A DNA stretch of 22,332 nt from Deltaproteobacteria bacterium (GTDB taxonomy: Bacteria; Myxococcota_A; Polyangia; HGW-17; SLPX01). Where the stretch lies: NCBI GenBank assembly GCA_011390535.1, contig JAABSF010000004.1, positions 1-22,332 on the forward strand. The letters run 5' to 3'. Under the pieces are notes generated by a model, which saw only the letters and a list, made by a program, of their open reading frames with translations, did no database searches and was not told where the DNA came from. Shown here piece after piece: positions 1-6,488 of the stretch (position 1 is the stretch's first letter; each line of letters starts with the position of its first letter). Position numbers and translations under genes: made by a program.

Positions 1-1741
1 GTAAAAACAACATGAAAAAAGTAAACATCCCGGGCATCATGTACATCATCATTTTGGCTTGAGGATTATCAGATGTGGCAGGCGACATTTTTTGCTGCGC
101 GAACATTGCAGCTCCCATCACTATAGGCATTATATAATACGGGTCCGGTGAGGTCAGGTCTTTCAGCCATCCAAAAAAAGGTGCACGATAAAGCTCAACC
201 GCCGACATAAGCGCTTGATACCAAGCAATATAAATCGGCATCTGAAACACCATGGGAAGACATCCTCCCAGAGGATTAATCTTGTGTCTTTTCCATAGCT
301 TTGCCATCTCCTGCTGATAACGCTGTTTGTCTTCACCATATTTCTTCTTCAGCTCATCCATTAGAGGCTTTAGCTTTTGCATCTCCTTCATGGAGCGCAT
401 GCTCTTTGTATTCCAATACAACGTTACCAATTTGATCAAAATAGTGATCAATATGATAGCTATTCCCCAATTTCCAACAAAACGATAGAAAACCCTCATC
501 ATCCATAGCATCGGCTTACCAAGAAACCAGAGAATACCGAAATCCACCGACTCATCGAAACTTATTTTCCCACCCGCTCTAGCCAATAAATCTACATCTT
601 TAGGTCCGGCATATACTATGAATTTTCGAACAAGTTCTTCTTTTCCTCCAACACTCTCTTCGGGAAAATTCAAATCCGTCCACATAAGACCGCCGCGCGG
701 TGTCTTCATTGCACCAAAACGACACTGAGACGATTCTTCTCTGTCTATGGGAGCCACCGCCAATAAAAAATAGGATTCATCAATTCCTCCCCATTTCATT
801 TCTCCTGCAAAAGAATTTCCTTCTGCCGGTGTTCTTCTACATGAACAACCACCACAACCTCCACCACAACCCTTCTCTTCTTTTCCCCTTATATGATCAT
901 ATGTCCTGACCATAACTTCTCCATTTACTAAACAAATGGCCTCTCTCTTGAGAGATATAGGTTGAAAGAAGCTCTTTCCTTTCTCTCCGAAATCCATGGC
1001 CGGTACGGCCACTGTCATCTTTACCTTCTTCTTTTCTTCTGAAAGGTTTTGAACCCTGACATCCATTTGAAAATGGTATTCTTCATTGGGCCTTAACTGG
1101 AAGATCTTTGTTAATACCACCCCTTGTTCCAGTAACTCTAACTGATATGCCACCTCAATAGCTTTATCATCCATATTTCGTAGATGTGGGTCGCTCTCTT
1201 TTATCGTCTCCCATCCCCTCTCTGTTCTTTTAACTGCTTTCCATTGCTGTGGATCTCTCACAGAAAAGCTACTCTCGTGAAATGTTACTTTTAGAGGCAA
1301 GTTTTCAACTTGTTTTGTTCTGACAAGATCAACCGGTATCGTTTTTCCACCTTTTTCTTCCTTAAACTGTTCTCTCTTTAGAGAAAAGCTTCTTAAAACG
1401 CCGCCACCGGTGGTAAATACAGCTTTGTATAAGTCCCCTTCTACTATTGTTAATCTCTCGGGGACTATCTTCTTTTTAGATGAGGATATCCGACTTTTCG
1501 GGTTCTCCTTCTTTCTCTCCCCTTCATCTTTCTTTATTTTATCTTTTGATACCTTCCTTTTCTCTTCTTTTGCTTCAGAACCTATTCTTTTCTTTTGGCT
1601 CTCTTTTGCAGTCTTTGGCTTCTCTTTACTGACAGTGTTCTTGCTGTCTTTTGTCTTCCCCCCTTCTCCAAAAAAATACATCCAGGCCGCTAATAAACCA
1701 AGACTTACAATCATGGCCAACAATAATCTCTTGGTATCCAC
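1..1741 (-). CDS. yidC: YidC membrane protein insertase (3' end cut by window edge)
   Basis: YidC inserts and folds inner-membrane proteins, alone or with SecYEG. About 580 residues are visible; the last part of the protein lies beyond the left edge. An N-terminal membrane segment (about residues 4-22) is followed by a Lys/Glu/Ser-rich linker, a large periplasmic beta domain and then the conserved core. The core shows the NWGIAIILI membrane segment, a Lys-rich cytoplasmic coiled hairpin, NPLGGCLPMVFQMPIY and DPYYIMPIVMGA. Lys437 sits where E. coli has groove Arg366, so the positive charge is kept. The GTG start is chosen because GAGGGAG lies just upstream and the first residues (MDTKRLLLAM) are typical. 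An unusual cysteine cluster (Cys292, 296, 299, 301; GCGGGCGGCSC) lies in the periplasmic domain. yidC is the last visible gene of the rpmH-rnpA-yidD-yidC series, 44 bp after yidD. Confidence 0.95.
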   Translation of the reverse strand, partial: MDTKRLLLAMIVSLGLLAAWMYFFGEGGKTKDSKNTVSKEKPKTAKESQKKRIGSEAKEEKRKVSKDKIKKDEGERKKENPKSRISSSKKKIVPERLTIVEGDLYKAVFTTGGGVLRSFSLKREQFKEEKGGKTIPVDLVRTKQVENLPLKVTFHESSFSVRDPQQWKAVKRTERGWETIKESDPHLRNMDDKAIEVAYQLELLEQGVVLTKIFQLRPNEEYHFQMDVRVQNLSEEKKKVKMTVAVPAMDFGEKGKSFFQPISLKREAICLVNGEVMVRTYDHIRGKEEKGCGGGCGGCSCRRTPAEGNSFAGEMKWGGIDESYFLLAVAPIDREESSQCRFGAMKTPRGGLMWTDLNFPEESVGGKEELVRKFIVYAGPKDVDLLARAGGKISFDESVDFGILWFLGKPMLWMMRVFYRFVGNWGIAIILITILIKLVTLYWNTKSMRSMKEMQKLKPLMDELKKKYGEDKQRYQQEMAKLWKRHKINPLGGCLPMVFQMPIYIAWYQALMSAVELYRAPFFGWLKDLTSPDPYYIMPIVMGAAMFAQQKMSPATSDNPQAKMMMYMMPGMFTFFMLFL

Positions 1742-1785
1742 CGCTCTCCCTCTTTTTTGATGAGGTCGTCACCTGAAATCCACTA

Positions 1786-1995
1786 TTATGGTGGATCAAA
1801 ACCACCTTCACAGAAAGGATGACATCTAATTAGACGACCTAATGATTTCCAAATACCTTTGAAAAAACCGTATTTCTCAATGGACTCTATTGCATATTGA
1901 GAACAAGTAGGATGAAACCGACAAGTTGGAGAGGTAAGAGGCGAGATATATTTCTGGTATAGGCGAATCAAACCTATTAAAAACGAACTAAACAA
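1786..1995 (-). CDS. yidD: YidD membrane protein insertion efficiency factor
   Basis: YidD is a small membrane-associated protein that assists YidC-dependent insertion. The family core is clear: LIRLYQKYISPL, the cysteine-bearing CRFHPTCSQYAIE, GFFKGIWKSLGRLIRCHPF and the GGFDP end. The start is uncertain. The TTG at 1995 gives 69 residues, close to the usual 70-85, but has no good ribosome-binding site. A CTG at 2013 is another choice. The frame stays open to a GTG at 2208, which would add about 71 Lys/Ser-rich residues that lie out of frame inside rnpA and look like a shadow. Translation is probably coupled to rnpA, which ends at 2025, and yidC follows 44 bp later. Confidence 0.85.
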   Translation of the reverse strand: MFSSFLIGLIRLYQKYISPLTSPTCRFHPTCSQYAIESIEKYGFFKGIWKSLGRLIRCHPFCEGGFDPP

Positions 1996-2024
1996 GGCGA
2001 AGGGAAAAAGCAGTGTTTTTCTAA

Positions 2025-2411
2025 TTAAAAAACTGAAGTTTTTTCCTTTGTGAGATCTTTTTTTATTTTCTTCTTCATAAGAACTGAATGGAGATCGTGT
2101 CTTATCTTCTTTATTCCTGATTCCAGTGCTTTTTTTCTCGCAATAACTACAAGATCTATCCCCCCGTCCAGCTCTCTTTTCATGTATCGAAAAACTTCTC
2201 TCACCCACCGTTTTACTCGATTCCTTTCAACGGCATTCCCTACCCGTTTGCTGGCTGTAATACCAAGCCTATTACACCCATAATCATTTTCCCTCAACAG
2301 AACTATCATGGTGTCACAGACAAACCTGTGACCTTTCTCTTGAGCAAGTAGGAAATCTCTCCTCTTCCGGATTCTCTCCCTCCTGGATAAACTGTATAGA
2401 GAATCTTTCAT
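2025..2411 (-). CDS. rnpA: Ribonuclease P protein component
   Basis: RnpA is the protein subunit that helps the RNase P RNA bind and cleave the 5' leader of pre-tRNA. From the ATG at 2411 the protein has 128 residues, which is normal for the family. Family marks are SRRERIRKRRDF near the N-terminus, RLGITASKRVGNAVERNRVKRWVREVFR (the basic RNR signature helix) and GIDLVVIARKKA. The C-terminus is very Lys-rich. An upstream TTG at 2453 would add 14 residues and overlap rpmH by 14 bp. Neither start has a convincing Shine-Dalgarno site, so translation is probably coupled to rpmH, whose stop lies 28 bp before the ATG. It is unclear whether yidD begins inside or after this gene. Confidence 0.93.
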   Translation of the reverse strand: MKDSLYSLSRRERIRKRRDFLLAQEKGHRFVCDTMIVLLRENDYGCNRLGITASKRVGNAVERNRVKRWVREVFRYMKRELDGGIDLVVIARKKALESGIKKIRHDLHSVLMKKKIKKDLTKEKTSVF

Positions 2412-2439
2412 AGACGGTTTAGACGGTTTTTGACAATCT

Positions 2440-2589
2440 TTACTTTTTCGCAACCTTGACTGTCAATCTCCATCTTCCTCTTTTTCGCCTTCTCTTCAGT
2501 ACATTTCTGCCTGATCGAGTTTTCATCCTGTTGCGAAAACCGTGTTTTTTGCTTCTTTTTTTATTGTGGGGCTGAAAGGTCCTTTTCAT
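2440..2589 (-). CDS. rpmH: 50S ribosomal protein L34
   Basis: This 49-residue, strongly basic protein is a component of the large ribosomal subunit. It begins MKRTFQPHNKKRSKKHGFR and continues with RMKTRSGRNVLKRRRKRGR, the near-invariant L34 pattern. It ends at TAA 2442-2440, ahead of rnpA. The ATG at 2589 is preceded by TAAGGAG about 10 nt upstream. It is the first gene of the minus-strand cluster, divergent from dnaA, with a promoter candidate about 50-75 bp upstream. Confidence 0.96.
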   Translation of the reverse strand: MKRTFQPHNKKRSKKHGFRNRMKTRSGRNVLKRRRKRGRWRLTVKVAKK

Positions 2590-2634
2590 GGCCTCTGGGC
2601 TCCTTATTATAGAACGATCAATAAATGGGTTCGT

Positions 2635-2664
2635 TAGATACCGCCTAGGGCTTTAATATGTCAA
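2635..2664 (-). promoter_or_regulatory. Candidate sigma70-type promoter of rpmH-rnpA-yidD-yidC
   Basis: Read on the minus strand there is a perfect -35 TTGACA (2664-2659), an 18-bp spacer and a moderate -10 TATCTA (2640-2635). Transcription would start near 2628 and leave a leader of roughly 40 nt before the rpmH ATG. A TATAAT at about 2605-2610 is too close to the ATG to serve as a -10 for a normal leader. Confidence 0.5.
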
Positions 2665-2726
2665 GTTCTTTCTGTTGCTGTGGTCTCTGTTTTCCAAATT
2701 GAAATACTTTCCTCTGTTTTTTTTCC

Positions 2727-2909
2727 TCATAATGACCAATTCTTTAAAACCACCTTATAGCAGCTTTTTTCCTCTTCAAAATCGCCAAAAGCACTCTCTA
2801 ACATAGCCGAAAAATAAGCTGCTTTTTCAAAATCCTTTTTTTGTTTTTGATCTCACGACCCTACGTTCCTCCAATAAGCCGCGATTTCTTTCTCTTGTTT
2901 AAACCTCAT
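2727..2909 (-). pseudogene. Possible broken small ORF with one in-frame TGA
   Basis: On the minus strand an ATG at 2909 opens MRFKQEKEIAAYWRNVGS. A TGA follows at 2855-2853, then 41 more codons in the same frame, including FEKAAYFSAMLESAFGDFEE, up to TGA 2729-2727. The second half has the A/Y/A/L-G/F spacing of a TPR helix pair, which is more protein-like than the surrounding T-rich DNA. It could be a remnant of a TPR gene or a chance open stretch in purine-rich sequence. No ribosome-binding site is obvious. Low confidence. Confidence 0.2.
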
Positions 2910-3102
2910 TCTTTCTAAAAAAAAATGTTCTTTTTTTTCAGTTACTTAAGGTTTTGCCCTTTTACTGCTCCTTGATGACTTTCAATCCCTCTGTTAACAA
3001 TTTTCTTCAGTCGGAAGCTAAAAATAACTTTTTTCCTTTTCTGGTATCTGTTATTTGGTGCTTTCTGCAATAGAATATCTTCCATAACCGGGTAAATGAA
3101 TG

Positions 3103-3134
3103 TTATCGACAACTTGTTGATAACTTGTGGGTAA
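3103..3134. promoter_or_regulatory. Cluster of three DnaA boxes upstream of dnaA
   Basis: Three 9-mers resembling the TTATNCACA consensus are packed together. TTATCGACA lies at 3103-3111 (plus). TTATCAACA lies at 3115-3123 (minus). TTACCCACA lies at 3126-3134 (minus). Each has one mismatch to TTATCCACA. The first two form a near-perfect inverted pair 3 bp apart. The cluster ends 4 bp before the dnaA ATG, so it can both autoregulate dnaA and form the upstream half of the origin. Confidence 0.7.
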
Positions 3135-3138
3135 GTTT

Positions 3139-4602
3139 ATGTCTGAATCTCTGTCTTTTTTTCCAAATCATGTTACCTCAGCTGATATATGGCATCATGT
3201 ATTAGATATTATAAGGCCTAAAATAAAGCGCTCGAATTTTGAAAAATGGTTTCTTCCACTTAGTTTTATTAATTATGAAGACGACATAGTGCTTCTAGAG
3301 GCTCCAAACCGTTATATAAAAGAGTGGGTCCAAGACAATTTCATCAGTGTAATTTTAGATTCCTTTGAAAAATGTGGAAAAAGACCATATAGTATTCGAA
3401 TTCAGCTATCAGAAAAGGTATTGCCTTTATCGGACGGTACTTCTGTTTCTTCACCAACTATTAAAAAAGTAGAAAAAACTTCAAATAAAGAAATTTTGTC
3501 AGTTTCTTCTTCGGAAATAAACAGTAACTCAGGTATCGAATCTCACCACAAAACTCCTCCTTCACCCAATTCACCAAGCAATCCAAAAATTAACGACAAA
3601 TACACTTTTGATTCTTTTGTTGTAGGTCCTTCAAATCAACTTGCTGAAGCTGCAAGCCAAGCTGTTTCAAATTATCCGGCGAAAAAGTACAACCCTCTTT
3701 TTATCTATGGCGGTGTAGGGCTTGGAAAAACACATCTTTTGAGTGCTATAGGTAATCAAGTAAAAAACCTCTATCCCTCTTGGAATATCCAGTTCATAAC
3801 AAGTGAACGTTTCATGGTTGAATATGTCAATCACATCAGAAACAATAAAATTGAGAGCTTTAGAAAAAAGTATCGCTACGATTGCGATGTTCTCTTAATC
3901 GATGACATTCAATTCATTGCCGGAAAGGACAGAACTCAAGAAGAGTTTTTTCACACCTTCAACGTTTTATATGAAAACAGAAGACAAATAGTTCTTACTT
4001 CCGATCAATTTCCTCATGAAATACCAGGTCTCGAAGATCGTTTGAGAAACCGTTTCCAATGGGGTCTAATAGCCGATATTCAAAGCCCGGAGTTGGAGAC
4101 GCGAATAGCCATATTAAAGAAGAAAGCATTAGCTGATAACATCAATCTCCCAGGGGATGTTGCTGAATTTCTCGCTTCAAATATCAAAACAAACGTAAGA
4201 GAACTCGAGGGAGCTTTAATCAGGTTGGCTGCTCTATCAACTCTTCACAAAAAGGTAATTACAATAGAATTTGCAGAAAAAACTCTTGAAAATATCATTG
4301 AAAAACCGGATGTGACTCTTTCTACAGATATAATAATAAAAAAAGTGGCATCTCACTTTGAAATAAAAGTCTCTGATATTAAAGGGAAAAGAAGACACAA
4401 ATCGGTGGCTTATCCAAGACAAATAGCTATGTATCTTACCCGAGAACTTACGGCTCTCAGCTACCCTGAGATAGGAGCGAAATTCGGTGGAAAAGATCAC
4501 ACCACTGTAATGTCGGCTGTTAAGAAAATAAGACGCCTCGAAAAAGAAGATCCTCCTACACGTTCAAACATAAATGCACTTAAAAGAAAAATTCATCCGT
4601 AA
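3139..4602 (+). CDS. dnaA: Chromosomal replication initiator protein DnaA
   Basis: DnaA is the AAA+ ATPase that binds DnaA boxes at oriC, melts the origin and loads DnaB. From the ATG at 3139 it has 487 residues. Domain I spans about 10-90 (IWHHVLDIIRPKI...NFEKWFLPL). A low-complexity Ser/Pro/Asn linker forms domain II (about 100-150). The AAA+ domain follows with FDSFVVGPSN, Walker A GGVGLGKT (191-198), Walker B LLIDDIQ (252-258) and the arginine-finger region GLEDRLRNRF (297-306). Domain IV ends with the DNA-binding signature KDHTTVMSAVKKI (452-464). A GTG at 3127 would add four residues but lies inside a DnaA box and has no ribosome-binding site. The ATG is the better start, although its own site is weak. 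DnaA boxes upstream suggest autoregulation. Confidence 0.97.
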   Translation: MSESLSFFPNHVTSADIWHHVLDIIRPKIKRSNFEKWFLPLSFINYEDDIVLLEAPNRYIKEWVQDNFISVILDSFEKCGKRPYSIRIQLSEKVLPLSDGTSVSSPTIKKVEKTSNKEILSVSSSEINSNSGIESHHKTPPSPNSPSNPKINDKYTFDSFVVGPSNQLAEAASQAVSNYPAKKYNPLFIYGGVGLGKTHLLSAIGNQVKNLYPSWNIQFITSERFMVEYVNHIRNNKIESFRKKYRYDCDVLLIDDIQFIAGKDRTQEEFFHTFNVLYENRRQIVLTSDQFPHEIPGLEDRLRNRFQWGLIADIQSPELETRIAILKKKALADNINLPGDVAEFLASNIKTNVRELEGALIRLAALSTLHKKVITIEFAEKTLENIIEKPDVTLSTDIIIKKVASHFEIKVSDIKGKRRHKSVAYPRQIAMYLTRELTALSYPEIGAKFGGKDHTTVMSAVKKIRRLEKEDPPTRSNINALKRKIHP

Positions 4603-4880
4603 CCCCCTGCGAAGACTTAGGGGACGGCCGACCATTCATCCTCTCTCTTTTTCTTCCCAAACGCAATATTTAGCTCTTCAATAGGCTGGGCCCAAAAGTC
4701 GTAGCCGGCTCGAAGGAAAGCCGGCGTCTCAATGTGCCGCTCTCCGTAGGATTGAAGGCGCGTTGCCGAGTCGGTGACTAAACTCCCCGAAGAGGAGATT
4801 CAAACACCGACGTCCGGCGTTTAAAGGCTTCGCCCGGGGATTCCTACAGCGAAGACTTAGGGGACGGCCGATCCTTCTTC
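4603..4880. repeat. GC-rich insert bounded by 23-bp direct repeats
   Basis: A block just after the dnaA stop is clearly more GC-rich than its surroundings. An exact 23-bp repeat (starts GCGAAGACTTAGG, ends GGACGGCCGA) occurs at 4609-4631 and 4849-4871, exactly 240 bp apart. The pyrimidine-rich bases after each copy also match in part, so this may be one unit plus a truncated second unit. Internal inverted repeats include GCCGGC (twice), GTCGGTG with CACCGAC enclosing CTCC/GGAG, and GGCTTCGC with GCGAAGAC around the second copy. The first copy sits in CCCCT-N10-AGGGG, a hairpin that could end dnaA transcription. No protein is supported. It looks like a dispersed intergenic repeat or a structured RNA/DNA element; its family is not recognised. 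Confidence 0.6.
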
Positions 4881-4909
4881 CGCTCTATTCTGAATTTTTC
4901 CTCACTGTT

Positions 4910-5190
4910 GATCATTTCAACATTACTATTTCATAGGAAAAGGTTGTGTATAACTTGCTTCAATTATCAATTATTTTTCCACAAGCTTATTCAATTAACC
5001 CACAGGAAAAAAAATACTTTCTAGACACTCACATTTTTTCCCTTTCACTCCACAAAGGTTGTACACATGGATAATCTAGGAATTATCTAAAAATTACAAA
5101 GGCTTACATTGTTTTTTCAACAAATACACAAACTATACTAATCCTATTGATCTTTATTCTCTTATTATTATATTTAAGAAGTATTTAGGA
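4910..5190. other. Probable oriC (DNA-unwinding / DnaA-box region)
   Basis: AT-rich DNA between dnaA and dnaN. It contains a perfect DnaA box, TTATACACA, on the minus strand at 4945-4953. Single-mismatch boxes are TTTTCCACA at 4975-4983 (plus) and TTGTACACA at 5059-5067 (plus). An inverted repeat GATAAT-N6-ATTATC lies at 5070-5087. The setting (rpmH-dnaA-dnaN-recF-gyrB) is the standard origin context. With the boxes upstream of dnaA it would form a bipartite origin. The exact unwinding site cannot be fixed by eye. Confidence 0.65.
5147..5174 (+). promoter_or_regulatory. Candidate dnaN promoter
   Basis: TTGATC at 5147-5152, a 16-bp spacer and TATATT at 5169-5174 make a fair sigma70-like match. 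Transcription would start near 5181 and give a leader of about 90 nt containing the hairpins at 5215-5243. AT-rich DNA yields such matches easily, so confidence is limited. Confidence 0.35.
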
Positions 5191-5214
5191 GAGACTTTCT
5201 AAGGTATAGTGCTT

Positions 5215-5243
5215 TTTTTGGACAATTTTTCTTCCAAAAATTG
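5215..5243 (+). promoter_or_regulatory. Two mutually exclusive hairpins in the dnaN leader
   Basis: CAATTTTT (5223-5230) and AAAAATTG (5236-5243) form a perfect 8-bp stem with a 5-nt loop. TTTTTGG (5215-5221) and CCAAAAA (5234-5240) form an alternative 7-bp stem that uses the same A run. The pair ends about 30 nt before the dnaN ATG. The stems are A/T-rich and weak, so function is only a possibility. Confidence 0.3.
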
Positions 5244-5274
5244 AAAGCTAACGTCAACATTCAAGGACAAATTC

Positions 5275-6384
5275 ATGAAATTCAATATTGAAAAAAAGAA
5301 CTTTATCATTGGTCTACAAAATGCACAAAATGTTGCTGATAGAAAAAGTACCATGCCGATAGCTTCCAATGTATTGATAAAAACCAAAGAGGAAAGTATA
5401 GAATGTTACGCTACTAATTTGATGGTGTCCGTTAAGACCACTCTTCAGGGAGAAATAAAAAAACCTGGTGGCATCACAGCCTCGGCTAAAACACTTTATG
5501 ACTTGGTTAAAAGCCTTCCTGATGAGGAAGATCTTTCAATTTCTTTCGATACCACTGAAAACCACACAGCCCATATAGACACAAACAAAGTACATTTCGA
5601 AGTGATCGGGATGTCCGATGAAGATTTTCCTTCTTTTCCTGACTATGAAACCATTGAATTTAAATCGATAAACGCCGATGTCCTAAATGACATCTTATCT
5701 AGAGTCTATTTTAGTATTCTCCCTGAAGAGACTCGTCCTCATCTAAACGCTGCTTTTTTGGAAACGGATGGTGAAATCATTAGAGCGGTTTCTACAGATG
5801 GGCATAGGTTATCTAAGGCAGAAGCTACTTTGGAAAAAAGTTTAGAGTTGTCTGACCCAATACTTATACCAAGAAGAGGAGTCCAGGAAATAAAGAGGAT
5901 ACTTGAAAGCACCATGGGAGACATCGAGTTGGCTGTTGGTGATAAGTACCTCTTTCTTAAAAACGATAGTGTTGTGATGGCGGTTCGCCTGACAGAAGAA
6001 CAATTTCCCCCCTATGGTGAAGTCATTCCAAAAGACTTAGACAAAAAAGTTGTAGTTGAAAGAGCTTCTTTCGTGGATGCTTTGAGGCGTGTATCTCTTT
6101 TATCGGCAGAAAAAACCAGAGGGATCAGGATACGTTTGAATTCTGGAAAAATGGATGTTTTGAGCAGAAACCCGGATCTTGGTGAGGCAAGGGAGGAGAT
6201 AGAAGTAAGTTATGAAGGAGATGAGTTCATTGTTGCTTTTAACTCTCGTTATTTTTCCGAACTTCTTTCAGAGATGGATGGAGAGGAGATAATACTGGAG
6301 TTTGGAGAAGAGTTGGATCCATGTCTAGTTAGATCAGTAGATAATGACGATTACTTGGGGGTAATAATGCCTCTCAGGTTTTAA
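5275..6384 (+). CDS. dnaN: DNA polymerase III beta sliding clamp
   Basis: DnaN is the ring-shaped processivity clamp that tethers DNA polymerase III and many repair proteins to DNA. At 369 residues it has the standard length (E. coli 366) and holds the three repeated clamp domains. Recognisable marks are KFNIEKKNFIIGLQNAQNVADRKSTMPIASNVLI at the start, the central HLNAAFLETDGEIIRAVSTDGHRLSKAEA and the C-terminal YLGVIMPLRF, the family's usual end that lines the partner-binding pocket. The ATG at 5275 has AAGGA seven bases upstream. It lies just after the probable origin and before recF. Confidence 0.97.
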   Translation: MKFNIEKKNFIIGLQNAQNVADRKSTMPIASNVLIKTKEESIECYATNLMVSVKTTLQGEIKKPGGITASAKTLYDLVKSLPDEEDLSISFDTTENHTAHIDTNKVHFEVIGMSDEDFPSFPDYETIEFKSINADVLNDILSRVYFSILPEETRPHLNAAFLETDGEIIRAVSTDGHRLSKAEATLEKSLELSDPILIPRRGVQEIKRILESTMGDIELAVGDKYLFLKNDSVVMAVRLTEEQFPPYGEVIPKDLDKKVVVERASFVDALRRVSLLSAEKTRGIRIRLNSGKMDVLSRNPDLGEAREEIEVSYEGDEFIVAFNSRYFSELLSEMDGEEIILEFGEELDPCLVRSVDNDDYLGVIMPLRF

Positions 6385-6451
6385 GGGTATTTATTTAAAA
6401 TCCTCATGATAACTCTTCTATTTTATTAAGTTTTATCCGTCCAATTGTTTG

Positions 6452-6470
6452 ACTCCTTTTGGAGTTTTTC
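6452..6470 (+). terminator. Small hairpin plus U-tract between dnaN and recF
   Basis: ACTCC-TTTT-GGAGT (6452-6465), extendable by one G-U pair, is followed directly by TTTTC and more T residues. This is a short, weak intrinsic-terminator shape 24 bp before recF. It could lower readthrough from dnaN into recF rather than fully separate them. Confidence 0.35.
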
Positions 6471-6488
6471 TTTTAAAGAACTTTATTA

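Larger units (their letters stand above)
2590..3138. other. rpmH-dnaA divergent intergenic region
   Basis: About 550 bp with no confident gene. The plus strand is pyrimidine-rich with many T runs. It contains the rpmH promoter candidate near the left end, the doubtful broken ORF at 2727-2909, and three DnaA boxes at the right end next to dnaA. A possible dnaA -10 hexamer TAGAAT lies at 3071-3076, but no good -35 pairs with it. Confidence 0.6.

Noticed and set aside
2605..2610. Perfect TATAAT upstream of rpmH on the minus strand
   Set aside because: It would place the transcription start almost at the ATG and within the ribosome-binding site, and no -35 fits; the TTGACA/TATCTA pair upstream is better.
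3127..3138. GTG start for dnaA four codons upstream
   Set aside because: It lies inside a DnaA box and has no ribosome-binding site; the ATG at 3139 begins the usual DnaA N-terminus.
4670..4777. Open minus-strand frame of about 35 codons inside the GC-rich insert
   Set aside because: It has no good start or ribosome-binding site and is closed by stops on both sides. The Arg/Ser/Pro-rich translation is what GC-rich repeats give by chance.
4755..4820. tRNA-like or tmRNA-like look of GCCGAGTCGGTGA and GATTCAAAC in the insert
   Set aside because: No cloverleaf, acceptor stem, anticodon arm or proper T-arm could be built around these bases.
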